64,000 nt of DNA from Limnomonas spitsbergensis (lineage: Eukaryota > Chlorophyta > Chlorophyceae > Chlamydomonadales), in contig JAYJMM010000123.1 in the NCBI GenBank assembly GCA_037349105.1, positions 1,984,001 through 2,048,000 of the forward strand, read 5' to 3'. The notes below the pieces were generated by a model. That model made no database searches. It was not told where the DNA came from and saw nothing but the letters and a program-made list of their open reading frames with translations. Positions 1 to 13,400 of the stretch are shown here, piece after piece. The position numbers and the translations under genes are program-made. The first letter of the stretch is position 1; every line of letters starts with the position of its first letter.

Positions 1-149
1 CACTGGCGCGAGGAGTGCTGCCTCCTGCTGCGGTGCCTCCAGCACCCTCAACTACCAAAGACTTAGTCTTGCCACCAATGGACTGTAAAATCAAGACGAT
101 ACAAATCTTGGGTTGCTGGTTATGAGCCTCAAGCTGTCTAGGTGCTGGG

Positions 150-450
150 AGACAGCCCCTCTCCCCGTCACATGGCCGACGCTCATTCAGCGAGCGGCGC
201 CTTCAGGGAGCGGCGGTGCGCTGCTTCGTCCTGGCTGATGTTATGGAACGACCAGCGCCTTGCACCCTTCAGGTGGTGCAACGACACCAGAGTGCTGCGG
301 TATGCTACCTTGTCCATGATGATGTCAGGGAACGAGCAGCGCCCCGTACCCTAGGAGCAGTGTCCTGACACCAGACTGCCACGATAGGCTGCCTCATCCA
401 GGATGATGTCAGGGAACGACCAACGCCCTGCGCCTGGCTCCGCACTGGCC
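150..450. repeat. Degenerate tandem repeat at the 3' end of gene 1
   Basis: Three imperfect copies of about 95-110 bp share the core 'gcgctg(c/g)tcgttcc(c/a)t(g/a)acatcat' on the minus strand. The first copy is the end of the last exon of the minus-strand gene, encoding the W/C-S-F-P-D-I-I-x-D-E stretch and the stop at 351-353. The other two copies lie beyond the stop. This looks like tandem duplication of a terminal-exon segment. The left 150 bases hold nothing else I recognise. Confidence 0.6.
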
Positions 451-3400
451 TGTTCGTGGCGCCGCCAGTAGTGCGCCCGGTGCACCTCCGGAAGCGCGCC
501 AAGCAGACTTGCGTGCCGGGCCTCCAGCTCCGATATCAATTCCACCTGCGGGGCAGGGAGATACCTCATACTTTCGTTGGCGGAGCTACAAACGTAGTTG
601 AAGCGGGCACATGGGTAAGAGGGTGTGTGGTGCCATGCGTGCACCTCGTGGTACCTCATATGGTGAAGAAATCTGGAGGAAGAGAAGCACTTTGGCCAGG
701 AGCATGGTACCTTTTTCTTTGCCATGCGGACCGGATCTCAGCGCTGTCTCAAGTTAAGAAAGCAATCACACCTAAACCCACGCAAGCTCAGTAAAATCAG
801 CGCTCACCCCAGAACTCTAGGACTAAACCCTGAAAAGGCCCAAGCACCCTCCACACAACTTATAAGCAATCCTTGCATGAGTACCTTGGGACCCCTCATT
901 TTCCCTTGGCAGACGCGGGAGGCTACATCCATAAGTCCGAGGCTGGCGCTCTCTAGGGTCGAATGATTGGATCCAATGCCGGTCGATGATGGATCCAATG
1001 AATGGATCAAAGACCAGACATTGGTGGATCCAATGCCAGTCAATGGTGGATCCAAGGTTTGTCTGAAACTCTCAAGGGCCGTGATGGCTCTCATGTGGAT
1101 GAGTGGATCCAAAGTAGTATTCAGGATGCACCGAGCTCCTCTGAGCTCAGGGTGGTCCAGTCTACGATCCAGGGATCTATTTCGAAGTCAGCACCCTCCT
1201 GTCAGCTTTCTGTATCAGTGTTGTGGGGAGGCAGGTCCCAGCCCACGGCAAGCTCACATAAAATTGTCTAGCTTTCAGCTCGACAGCTGTGGGCAGCTGT
1301 GGACAGCAGTGGGCGTAGCTGTTGCAGGTTCTGGGCACCAGTAGCCCATATAGTCCCATGGGACACCCTAGTCCTACCTGACGTCAACATGGCCATCCCC
1401 TGATCCCGAAAATCCACCTTCAGATTGACAGGGGTCCATGGTGCGGACAAAGTGACGCACGCAGCTGGATTCAAAGCGGCAACAAAATGTGGTGCAGCCT
1501 GGCTGCTGGGGTAATGGATCCTCATCCCTGACGAACCACACAACAATGCAGCATCATTGACCACGGTTAGATTGTGCCCACAGGCTCAGCAGGAATCAGA
1601 TTCACCAGCATCTCAGCTTCCTGTCCACAGTTTCCTGCCAGCTTCCCGACCCACCAGCTTCGCGTCAGCTTCCCGACCCACCAGCTCCGCGTCAGCTTCC
1701 CAACCCACCAGCTTCGTTTCAGCTTCCCAACCCACCAGCTTCATCTCAGCTTCTCGCCCGTACATGAACACAAAGGCCCGAAACACGTTGAACGAATTCG
1801 CCTCTACATCGTCCTCATAGTCTGTTGGTAGAAGGCAGGGTGGGAAGCCAAGTCGATAGTCCACACAATCGATTAGGATCTTAGTAAAAGGCAAATAAGT
1901 GAAATAGCATGCACAAACAAATGGCTTAAGCATGGATTGTAGGGTAGGGCTTTGCATAGGCGCGTAACTGAATTAGAGAGGCAGCCAACCTCGTGGACCT
2001 CAAAGCCTGACAATAAAGCGTGGCGTGTATGTGGAGTATGGGTTGCATGGGATGCACGGGCTAGTACTCTAGAAGCGGGTAGATCGGAAACGAAAAAAAT
2101 CGAGCTCTCTGGCTGTTTCTGTTTGGATGTGTGGCCTAACAATATGATGAACCTTACATTGGGTTAGTGTGTTGACTAAGTAAACATTGTCTGTGTGTGA
2201 TGTACCAGGTGCATAAATTGTGCCATGTTGCATGTGTTGCAATCGGTCCAGGACGCACATGCAGCCCGGCACTCACCTGTCAGATCATCCCCGATGTCTA
2301 CAAGCCGCTCGTCCACTCGCAGGAACTCCAGCAGCTGCTCGTCATAAGCCGCCCCGGCCAGCTTGTGCAGGACCAGGAACATCAGCTGCGTAATAAAAGA
2401 GGGGAGGGCACAGGGTAATGGCTCCAGATGCGGATCGGTTGCCCTGGCTAGCCAATAAAGGACTAGGAATGGACAATCCAGCAAAATAGAGGGTTCGTTT
2501 GTTTCTTAGGGTCAGGATAATAGGCCCCTCATTGTCTTATTTTTCCTTGTGCGACCAGTAATAGACTATAAGGGTTAGGGTTTCGGATGCTGAATTGTTG
2601 CCCCAGCATGCAGTCCTGACCGACTGGCATCCTGCATGGAGGGGACACCAGCATCCTGCGAGGAGGAGTCAACATAGGGGGGACCAATGGCTCACACAGT
2701 CACATTCCTACAATTGTTGCGCGTGGCAGAGACACATCCGTGTGCATCATAGCACCTTTGGCATGCTGCTGAGCCACGACGGGGCCGTTAGGGAACAAGC
2801 CCATGCAGCAGGGATGGATGCACCATCCCCCGCCATCGTCGTGCGCCGCGACTTGGCTGAAAGCTAGCTGAAGCAGCTTGTTAAAACAAGCAGCCACTCC
2901 TGTTGTGCTGGTCCCATGCTACGTTTCCACCTTATGACATAGGTTGTTCCTATTTCCCAGGTATTCGTTCTCCTTTCTTCCAGTAAGTGGCCCTCCCGAA
3001 GAAGGCTTTGAGCGGATGCGTTGACGGCTTGACGCTGTAACACATCACGTGGCCCTATCCCCAGTTTGGGCTATGGTGACGTTCTTTGTGCCAATGCTGT
3101 CATAGCAACACATCGCTCACCCGGTAGTCAAAGCTCTTCGCCTCGTGGGTGCTCATCACGTCGGTCAGGGTCAAGCAGGGCGAGCAGCCATCCACAACAC
3201 GCCCAGTGGACAGCATTTTAGAGGTCAGCAGCCGCTCCTGAGTCCAGTACACGTCGGCCTGCAGCGGTTAGAGTGCGGTGCAGGGTAAGAGTGCGGGACA
3301 GGTTGAGAGGGCGGGAAAGCAAATCTAGTGTGGGGCAGAGTTATGGCATGGCATAGCATGGCATGGCAGCGAATAGAGGGTTTGAAGCTTTAAAGATTGG

Positions 3401-5350
3401 GCTCAGTGCCGGCCACCAGGCTTCTGGTTCCCCTCGAGTCCCGTCTCTACTCTCAAGGAGTGAAGGCACTCTCGGGGGATTTGCAATAAGGGTGGCAGCG
3501 CCATGTTGCATGCTTCAGGCCTTAATTTTTTGAAGCCTTGACCTTCTTCTCAATCTGCTTTTCAATTAGTGAAAGGATTCAAATCCCACCTGCTGCACGC
3601 ATGGGCAATGGTAACCGTGCAGGGCTCTTGATTTCGCCAACAAATTTGAGCGAGAAGTTTAAGGCGCCTCTTCGCTAGGAGATTCCCATTGACATTTCGA
3701 GTCATGAACGTTCTGTTTTAGTAACCTGATGGCCTACATAATATTTGTATTTTTGGGAAGCGCCACCATTGCGGGATTTCCAGTGTTCTTGTCTTTCTTG
3801 CACAAATAAAACAAGCAGCGTGCTCTAGTTGCCGTTTTTAGAACTTCACATGGTCATGCGCAGTCTCTGTTATTAGAGAACGCTCCTCTTTGTCGCGGAC
3901 CTGCCCACTTTGAGGTCTTTCTTCAAAAGGATGCCACACACTGCCACCAGGGACCAAGCCAAGGGAGTTTTATCCTTGAATTCATAAGACTGCTCGCGTG
4001 ATGGTTGTGGAGACTCATCCCAAGCACCTTCCAGAATCCCAATGACTGAAAACAGGCTTGCTGTTGTTGTTCATGTAGAATTTCTATTAATAGGCACCCC
4101 AAAGATAGCATGCATGATTCCCCCCTCACCTGCTGCAGTTCGTGCTCAATGCGTTGATCATACAAACCTAGCTTCTTCAAGGCGTCCTTAATGCATGACT
4201 CCCCTGCGCGTGGAACGAAGGAACAGCATGCAACGTTTTATCCACGTGATTCAAAATTCCCAGGCTGTTATTCTCAGTACACTGTGAGTGGATGTGCCGT
4301 ACCCGGTGTTTGATACCAGGGAGGATTTTTAGGCATTATTGCTGAGGGCAGTTTCCCTGAAGCAAAGTATTTCTGGCATTTCAGCGTCAATTTGGCCTCC
4401 CATGAGTCTGTCAAAACCAGAGTCCAAGCCGGAGCCAGACAGAGAGCTATTTAGTCTGTTCTCCTCAACTTAAGGCTCCTTCAAATCTGTCAAATCTGTT
4501 ATCCTCATGTAGGCACCAGAGGAAGCTGCTCAGCATTGCCCAGGTCTTGGGGCCATCCCACATGAGCATCCATTCCAGCATGCCCAGCTCCTGGATGTGA
4601 GATACCCCCCAGCTGAATCGGTCTCCCGCGGCAGATCTGCTTGCCGCTCCAGGTCTAAGCAGGGTAGCGGCTCAAGTGGGGAACCAACAGCTGGGCTTGC
4701 CACTCCATTCCCAAGTGGGGGTCCTCGTTAGTCTCGAGGGGCAGACAGAGCTGCTGTAGGGTGGGGGTATGAGCGCAGGCGCTGCCCTCCCTCACGCCCC
4801 TCCTGCACACCTGCCAGCATCTTCAAAGGTGTCTGCATGCAGTGCTACCCCTGGCACACCTGCGAGCTTCCTCGAGGATGCTTTCATGCCGTGCTTGGAC
4901 ATGAGCTCGTTCTGCTCATCCAGCTCGTACACAGTGGCCTCCAGCCACACAAGCACATCCAGGTACTTGAAAAAGTCGCGCTCAGGGGACAGGCCGAGGT
5001 AGGGCAGGTAGGAGAAGGCAAAGTCTTCCAGCGTCGTGCGTGCGCGCTGCCTGCTCATTGAAAAACAGATCATGCATGGTGATCAGCAGCGGAAGGTGGC
5101 AGAGGGCGTCATGCAGCATGTTTTGTTTAGAAGCCGGTGCTCAAATCAAACGAGCTGCTGTGAATCTGGGAGCAGCCTGCGTGGGAGAGGAAGCAAATCG
5201 TGGACTCACAGGGATATGAGCGAGATGGTTCGGATGGATTCAGGTGATGGCATCATTCTTGACAAGGATCTGACCTGCAGGTTGAGGCAGGTTGAGGTAC
5301 TCGCCCACCACATATGTACGTCCTGAAGAACGACCAAGTCCCGTGCTCAT
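351..5350 (-). CDS. Conserved green-lineage protein of unknown function (7 exons)
   Basis: Minus-strand gene of about 280 residues. Proposed exons in order: 5275-5350 (start ATG at 5350), 4860-5024, 4130-4203, 3121-3258, 2277-2385, 1736-1821 and 351-545 (stop TAG). Introns are GT-AG and the phases join cleanly. For example GATCTGACA-G at 2277 joins AC-TAT at 1821, giving D-D-L-T-D-Y-E-D-D-V-E. Recognisable stretches are YLPYLGLSPERDFFKYLDVLV, THEAKSFDYR, LEFLRVDERLVDIGDDL, NSFNVFRAFVFMYG and a W-S-F-P-D-I-I-x-D-E ending. They look like an uncharacterised helical plant/algal family, but I cannot name it. The acceptor of exon 2 is least certain: an upstream reading R-T-T-L-E-D-F is open but does not match the phase of exon 1. 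The donor of exon 6 lies in a repeat and could be any of several copies. Confidence 0.7.
1639..1748 (-). repeat. 27-bp tandem repeat at a 5' splice site
   Basis: About four copies of a 27-bp unit. In the sense (minus) direction each contains CTG-GTGGGT, a good donor sequence. The array starts exactly where the exon ending G-R-E-A-E-M-K-L must be spliced. The frame is open through the repeat as R/W-E-A-D-A-K-L-V-G, nine residues per unit. Confidence 0.7.
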
Positions 5351-5424
5351 GCCATCCACTACCATAGTTCTTGACCTTGTGACTTTTTAAATACACTTTA
5401 CTTTATCCTTCTAACCTATTGAAT
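5351..5424. promoter_or_regulatory. Compact divergent promoter between gene 1 and UAP56
   Basis: Only 74 bp separate the two opposing start codons. The stretch is AT-rich for this window ('ttttaaatacactttactttatcc'). Both 5' UTRs and any shared promoter must therefore be very short or overlap. This is inference from gene layout. Confidence 0.4.
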
Positions 5425-8400
5425 ATGGCTGAGCCTGGTGCCGAGGAGGAGCTGCTGGACTAGTAAGTCGGCATCCCTCTGACAAGAGATATTTAGGCTT
5501 TTCTAAATTGTTTTTCTCACCTTTATACAGCGAGGAGGAGGAAGTTCAGGAGACGGAGGCTGCGGCTGCGAAGGGCGGGCAAGAGAAGAAAGGCTATGTC
5601 GGCATTCACGCCACCGGCTTCAAGGAGCTAATGCTGAAGCCAGAGCTGCTTCAGGCTATCACAGATTGCGGTTTCGAGCACCCTTCGGAAGGTGCATGAT
5701 CCTTGTCTTCAGATTTCCAAGGCACGACCCATCGTCATATGTAGACGCTGATCTTCGATATTTAATTGCAGTCCAGCACGAGTGCATCCCTCACGCCATC
5801 CTGGGAATGGATGTCTTGTGCCAAGCCAAGTCTGGTATGGGAAAGACTGCAGTCTTCGTGCTATCGATCCTTCAGCAACTCGATGCAAAGCCTGGCGAGG
5901 TGTCAGCCATTGTCATGTGCCACACGCGCGAGCTTGCTTACCAGGTGCGATAGTGAACGCCAAGATCTTGCTTGCTTGTTTGTGCAGTGCCCCTTTTATG
6001 TTTGGGCAGTCATGCTTAAATTAGAACCCAATTATACATTGTAGATTTGCCACGAGTTTGAGCGATTCAGCGCTAAGCTCCGCGGCGTCAAGATTGGCAA
6101 CTTCTTCGGAGGTCTGCCAATCCAGGCACAACAGGACGAGCTGAAAAAGGAGGTCCCCAGCATCGTCGTTGGCACTCCAGGCCGCATCAAGCAGGTATGG
6201 CCTCCTTCAGTCTTTTTGATCTTACTTTGCCTGGGCTTATTCCTCCAGGCATTGACGCTAGTATCCTTACATTTCTTCTGCAGCTGGCCAAGATAGGAGC
6301 GCTGAACCTGAACACAGTCCGACATTTCGTTCTGGACGAGTGCGATAAGATGCTGGAGAAGCTGGGTGAGAAAGCTTTTGCCTGACTTCCGTACCTTCGC
6401 TGCGTCCTACAATATTGCATTCTTGAACTAGAAGACCAGCGCATGATTCAATCATTGCCCTGCAAGACTGTGCATGACTCGTCTGTGTCCATCTTGGAAC
6501 GCAGATATGCGCGGAGACGTCCAGGGTATCTTCAAGTTGACACCCCACGACAAGCAAGTCATGATGTTCTCCGCGACTCTCAGCCAGGAGATGCGCTCTG
6601 TGTGCAAGAAGTACATGACAAACGTACGTGTTCTGGACGTTAACTCCCACGGCCTTTCTTCCCAGTGTTGCAGCCTTCCAGTTGCTTCCTCCGGTTGCTT
6701 CAACCTCTGGCAAAGGCCGATCGTCAGCACAGTTTAACTGTCTTCTTTAGCCCCCAGTGTTCAAACAAAGTGCAAGCGACGGCAGTTGCTTCTTTGCTGC
6801 TGCCTCCCCTGGCGCAAACGGAGTGCCTCTTAGCAGCCGGCTCTGCAGCATGCTGAGAATTTGGGACGCAGTGGCCCATGTCGTGGGCTCTCTTGGTGCT
6901 GCACACGCTGCCCTCTCTCCTCCAGGCATCCCATGTTGCCACATGCTGCGATGGAGCTGCCTTGCACCACACCTTGTGGACGAGGGAGGGGCCTACACGC
7001 TCGAGAGTGACGGCCCCGAAGCCTGTTCCGCCCCTCTCGTGCGAGAAAGGTTTTCTTAAGAGGCTGGGGTGGGGTGAGGCTGCCTTGCCAGTCTTTGCCC
7101 AAAAGATTGCCCCTAGTGCATTGTTCCTGCCCTAGTGGACTTGGGCAGTGTTAAACTGCTCCCATGCACTCGGAAAGCAAGTCCTGCATTCTGATTTTTG
7201 GTAAGCTACTACCTCAGCCCAAGCGCATAAGAAAACCTCGCTGGCTTTTGCGTTGCGTGTGAAATGTCCATCACAAAAGGTGTGCCATGTGTTGACCATT
7301 GTGTCATCCTTTCATGTCGACCATGCCCGACCATCCCTCCCTAAGCCCTGTCAGCCTGCATCCAGCCTGCCAGTGCCCATGCCCTGCCTTGCCTTTGTCT
7401 CCCCGCGTCCTTCCTCACAGCCTCAAGAAATCTACGTGGACGACGAGTCGAAGCTGACGCTCCACGGCCTGGTCCAGCATTACATCATGCTGAACGAGGA
7501 GGAGAAGAACCGCAAGCTGACCGATCTGTTGGACGCGCTAGACTTCAACCAGGTCGTCATCTTTGTCAAGTCGGTGTCACGGGCAAACGAACTCAACCGG
7601 CTGCTCAATGACTGCAACTTCCCTTCAGTGGCCATGCATGGGACGATGAAGCAGGTGAGGATGAGGACCGCGATTCAGGTACACTTCACCTACCTCATGG
7701 CCTGCAGCCAAGATGGCCTGGTGCAGGAAGCTATGCCGCTTGAGTCTCCAGCTGCAGGCCTGTCTTGAGTTTGGTCTGAAATGGCTTAGTGGTGACCATA
7801 AGGCTGTCCCTGTGCTCTGGCGCCCGGGATGAGCCATGCCCGTTGCCTGGGGGGGCATCAGTCTTCCGGCTATTGGGGAGAATGTACACTCATGCTGCCT
7901 GACGACGATATCTGAAGGGTCAGGCAGTGAGGATGTCAATTATAAACTTTGCAGCCCAGATTTTTTCTGCATGGGGTGGAGCAAGTACATGGCATCTTTC
8001 GGACGTGGCTACCGGATCCCTATGTTAGGCCTGTAGCCTGAAGGACCAAGGTGAAGGTAGTTTTTAAAGTACGAGTAATTGATGTTTTGAGTGTAGAGCT
8101 GGGTAGATCCCTTTCGTCATGGCTCCAGATGGTTGGGCTGCCATAGGATGAGGGGCGCAAAGGTGGCATACTGGATTCTTCAGATTGGCCACTGGTGCCC
8201 CTTCCTTGAAGGTATGCAGACATCCAAAATGTTTAAAGCATTGCCTTCTAATCGCAGGAGGAGCGAATTAAGACGTACAAGCTATTCAAGGAGGGCAACA
8301 AGCGCATCCTTGTGGCGACCGACCTGGTTGGACGTGGCATTGATATTGAGCGAGTTAACATCGTTATCAACTATGATATGCCAGAGACGGAGGAGAGGAA

Positions 8401-9487
8401 GGGCAACGGAGCCGACACATACCTGCACAGGGTGAGAGACAGCCTTAGTTTGTAGTCAGCAGATCCACCCCTGCACTTAGAAGGGACAAGTAATGCTCCA
8501 ATGCAAGCAATGCTTCAAGTGCTTGTAATGCCCCAATGCAAGTAATGCTCCAAGTGCAAGTAATGCTACAAATACCTGAAGTGAGCTCAGTATAGGGAAA
8601 GGCATTGCATGCGCAGGGTGAGAGGCAGCCTGGGGTTTCACGCTTTAATAATGCTTACTGGGAGGGAGTGCTCCTTATAAACTTTGCAGATTACAGTCAC
8701 ACTACAATTATAAATAGTATTAGTTGCATTTGGCATAATTAGCATAGTTGCATCGGCATGATTGGGTTTGCTACCACTCACCTTCATTTTGCCCCCGACT
8801 GTTTGTACTCTGTGCAGGTTGGCCGTGCTGGCCGCTTCGGCACCAAGGGCTTGGCCATTACATTCTGCTCCTCGGAAGCGGACTCGGTTGTGCTCAACAC
8901 GGTACAGGAGCGCTTTGATGTGGATATCAAGGCTCTGCCTGACAAGATTGACAGCAGGTGAGAACCGATGTTGCCCAAGGAAATGTAGGGTAGTTAAGAT
9001 GCAAATTGGAGTGAATTGATCTATTAACCAGGGAATGCAGGATTGTGAAGGAGGAGGGTGATGCAGGGGATGTCTCAGGCATGCGTGTGTGAGGAGGGGT
9101 GGAGGGATGTAAGCCCTGGGTAGTGCGGGCGTGTGGAGGTGGAGATTATGTGGATGCCTTGGGAATGTGACTGTGTGTGTTAGGGGGAGCAATGAGAGAG
9201 GGGCAGAGGGATGGGTGCACCTGTGAGTGCAGGCATGCATGGGTTGAGGATGTAAGCACAGAGGACAGAACAGGGTTTGTGCTTACAGGTGGAAATGGGG
9301 TTACGTAGGGCTGTTCGTCAGCTTGTTTGGCCGTGTTGAATCTCTCAATTGGAAGACAGAGATTCCCAAATCAGCGGCAGGCATAACCCTAAAGAGCCAT
9401 GCAAAATGGTCTCATGCTCTTATCCCTCAACTGACCCATCCACCTCCTCCTCTTCCATTTCACAGTTCTTACATGAACACCAACTAA
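5425..9487 (+). CDS. UAP56: ATP-dependent RNA helicase UAP56/SUB2 (DDX39 family)
   Basis: DEAD-box helicase of the spliceosome and the TREX mRNA-export complex, nuclear. Exons: 5425-5462, 5531-5691, 5772-5944, 6045-6194, 6284-6365, 6505-6623, 7421-7654, 8258-8431, 8818-8957, 9466-9487; all phases agree, giving about 430 residues. Motifs in order: GFE-HPSE-VQ (Q motif), AKSGMGKT (motif I, Walker A), TRELAYQ (Ia), GTPGRI (Ib), DECD (motif II, the DECD variant typical of this family), FSAT (III), VIFVKSV (IV), [15 protein letters not shown] (V) and [10 protein letters not shown] (VI). The protein ends S-S-Y-M-N-T-N, close to the SSYIEQ-type ending of the family. The start gives the short acidic N terminus usual for UAP56. 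One oddity is an insertion of about eight residues, E-E-R-K-G-N-G-A, between NYDMPET and DTYLHR. No TGTAA was seen close behind the stop. Confidence 0.95.
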
Positions 9488-10466
9488 GCGCGTGGCTGTT
9501 CGCTTGGCGCTCAAGCAGTTTGGGACCTGATATGGACACCTGCTGAGATCCTAAGACCCAGCCCCTTGAAATTTTGTTGGGCTTGCTGCCCACTGGTGCC
9601 TCTGTTTGACATGACAGGGGATTTATTCGGGAAACTTCCTTTGTGCCAGGGTGTATCTCTTTTGGTCTAGGTATATTGTGTGCGTTTGGCAGCGCCTCAT
9701 TTGTTATTTTTGTCTGGGTGAACAGCAGTCGATGATCACTGTTGCAACTCACTGATGTTATTCTATTTGTCTGGGATTTGTGATGGTATACATGGTCACG
9801 TATCAGTGTCATGAAGCGAACATGACGCTCAAAATAGCCACATACATCGCTCCCGTTCCAGACTACCTGCTGTGGGTAGATCATAAACAGGTCCGTCCAC
9901 CCTTTTCTGATATTTCAGTTGAATTGGATGAAAACAGAAAGCCTCTGAAACCGTTTCCAATAGATGCATTCTGTGTCAGTAACATCACATTGCAAATGTC
10001 CCTAACACCTTCTCAATATCACAGCCCGCTTGAAGCCCACTGTGATTGGTGTCGCAACAAAGCCCATCCCACGTGAGTAGGCTCAATTTTAGCTGCAGCA
10101 AAACTTAACTGCGAGGTTGCTGCACATCGACATCATAAATACCCGTCCCAAAGTAGCGCATCCCACCCAACTAATGCCACACTGGTCAGTGACATGAACG
10201 AAAGTGATCGTGCATGTTGCTCTTTCATTCTTAAATATTTTAGAGCACAAAGCAAAGCGGGACAGCCCAAGCCTGCTCAATCTGCCGTACACGTGTACTG
10301 CCCACTGTTGTAAAGACTCTTCGAACGGGAGCCTTGTTCGGTAGGACCACTGCTTAACATATGTTGTCGTATCTAAAATCTTACGTTCCACAGGATTAGA
10401 AGGTGCTTGGAGGTCGCAAAAGTAGCCCCCCCCTCGCTCTCTTCACCATAGAGTGACTAGACGGCT
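9488..10466. other. Intergenic region, UAP56 to CFAP99
   Basis: Contains the 3' UTR of UAP56 and the upstream region of the next gene. I see no convincing exon, RNA gene or repeat. Open frames here lack family resemblance and splice support. Confidence 0.5.
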
Positions 10467-13400
10467 ATGCCAGACTTCCAAGACGGTACTTCCGACAGGG
10501 ATGATGATGCTGGCTCCCCCAATGCTTCACGCGGCTCCTCTAGACCCCGCACATCCAGCGTCAGCGAGCGGCCCCTCGGCCCCGAGAAGCTGCTCGAAAT
10601 TACGGAGACCATGTACCGCGAGTTCAACCCCGCGCAAGTGACTCTGGACACGCATGCCGACCTCGCGCTGTCCAAGCTGCAGATCCACAACCCGCTCGAC
10701 GACGTCTTCATCCGACAAGTGCTGTATGGCGTGGTTCGCTACCGTCAGTTCCTGGGCAGCCTCATGGACTCGTTCTACTACTATAACAGGTCCGGACTGG
10801 CAGCCCAGGAACAAAACGCGGCCAGCATGGGCTGTGCTCATCATGCCCTTGCTCAGCATGGTGCATGCATGCGCCATGCTCCACATATCCATGCTCTGCA
10901 TGGCAGGGCGCATGCAGGGGATTAGCCATGCATCCGACCTCAGACTATATGACGCCGGGCGTACCCCCTACGCCCTGCCGCTGGCATGGAACACAGCTTC
11001 GCGCAGTGCTGCCCTGCCGCTGGCATGTGATGGCAACCGGCGCTCGGCTGCCCTGCCGCTCTCATTCGAACGCCACCCTGGCCTGCAACCCTGCTTCTGG
11101 CATGGGATGCAGCCAGGCGCACTGCTGCTCAACTACTGGCATGGACCTTCAAACTGCGCACTGCAGCTAGCATGGGCTTCTAAACCGGCTTCCATCTGCA
11201 TGACTTGGCCTTTCTCTTCTGATCTCTTGGTGCAATCCTCGCATGGATATGTGGGCCGGAGGATACCTGTGTTAACGCTAAAACATCAGCGCTTTCAAAT
11301 GTATGAAACAATACAGCGGCCTTTCGACCATGCATCCATAGCCGCAGAGCAGCAACTGCAACCTAACCACCTAAAGAAACTTCGCTGCTACTGTCCGCAG
11401 TGGTGTGGCCAACCGTGAGGACCGAGACATGTACAAGGTCATGGCTTACCTGACCATCTTCAGGATGGAGGAGCTAGGTTTCATAAGCTACAGGTAAACC
11501 CTAGGATGTTTTCTACTGGTGGGTCTTAGGGGGTCTGAGCGACCGGTGGGACAAGGTTTATAAGCCACGGGTGGGTGATGACATGCCAGACTATTTTTCA
11601 CAACAAAATTGCCACTCTGGACCACTCAAATCTACTCTAGGCCACTGGACCTGGCCTGTGAGGGTTTAGGTAACAGTGCAGCATGGGTCAACGCCATGTA
11701 TACCGGTATTGAGTTATTTACCTACAGCAAAATAGTGACAGTCGGCCAGGTCGGCACAGCTCCAGTGGCAAGTGTTTTCGAATGCTCGGCCGTGACCGGC
11801 CTGCATTCCCATGCGCTGGCAGGATGCAAAGGAGCAGCGCCATGCACCCACATGCCATGCACGGTGTGCCTTATGTGATAGGCATACCCTGCTAGGTGGT
11901 GCCTGCTCTGATCTAGATATCGTATCTTGCGTGTGCGCAGACATGGCAAATGTTAAATTTAGAAATGTACAGTGCACGTGGGCATGTGGGCACATGGAGT
12001 GCTTGCATGGCAGCTCAACAGCCCGACGGGAAATGGCAGCTTCAGGGGGACTTCAAATGCAAGAGAGCAGGAGAAGATACTTATGGGGTGCCGGTCCATT
12101 TCCCCCAGGTCCTCACTCATCTCTCATCACACATCACACATTACAGCGTTCAACATGAGTGATCCCTGCGTATATCAACATATGGCATATGCAGTATGCA
12201 CGTGTCGGTGTGGTGTAGGCAGCTGATGACAGTCAAGGAAGATGGGAGGCATTAGTCATAAATCATCATCAGTGAGCCATGCACACATAAATATTTGTCG
12301 CATGCATGTGTGTGGTGCAGGCGATTAGTGGATGCCAAGGAGCCTCAAAAGATGGTAGTGTTCCTGCGGTACTTGTTCAATGAAGCGTACCTCAGAGAAG
12401 CGGTACGGGACGATTGGCTGAAGCTGTACGACAAACAGGTACGTGGGGGAGCTGGGTGGTGCGGGGGGGGGTCATGATCCGAACAACCCAGGTAGTAAGT
12501 AACGGTACCCTGTGGGTCCTGGCCTTTCCTCTGGTCTGCCAGTGGTCGCTGGACCTGGCTACCCAGAATTAATGAAGTGGATGATTTTCCTGGCGGAATG
12601 AAAATCCAGGAAGGAAATTGATTGAAATCTGAGGAAGGGAAAGACAAAGACTATTTTGAGCATAATTCCAGGTTACGATAGCGAACCCTTGATCATACCT
12701 TGCCCCTGTGTGAACCTCCCCAAACCGAGAGCCGTTTCGCCCACCCGATCGCCCGCCCTACTCCCAGCCCGCTCCGGGACCAGTTTTGTTATCAGTGCCT
12801 TCCACACCACCTAAGGGGGCTGCTGGGAGGCCAGTAGGTCACTACTGGACCGAATCAGTTCAAACCACGACCGACCTCTGGCAGGGGGCCCAAGTTTAGA
12901 ACAGTGCACACCCGCTGGGGGCCCCAGAAACAAAGCATGCTGCACACTTTCCCAAGACCTCACCGGCTGGCCAAGATATGGCTGGATTTTTGCTCAAATG
13001 CCTTTTCGTGCACTGAACCCTGAATCTGCACAAACCCATGCTGTCTGGAACCGCAGTTTGTGGACGAAACCGTCAAGCGGATCCTGAGCTGGAAGCCGGA
13101 CGTCCAGAAGATGCTGGAGTCCCTTGAGGAGACTGTATATTTGACACGCAAGAAGGTTAGTGTAGCAGAGCGTGTAGAGTGCAATAGAGATGGTCTGGAG
13201 TCTGTTAAGGATATGACATACTTAGCGCAGAAGAACGCAGTGCTATTGTTGCAGTTCAGGGTTCAGGGTGAAGGAAACCCCTGACAGCGTAAGGCAGTGG
13301 CTGGGCTTTGGATGATGTGTTTTCGTTTTGTTCGTTGAGTTGCGATTGGTTGGTGGGACCTGAAGCCTAGCACAGGGATTAGACTCGAAAGAAAACAATT

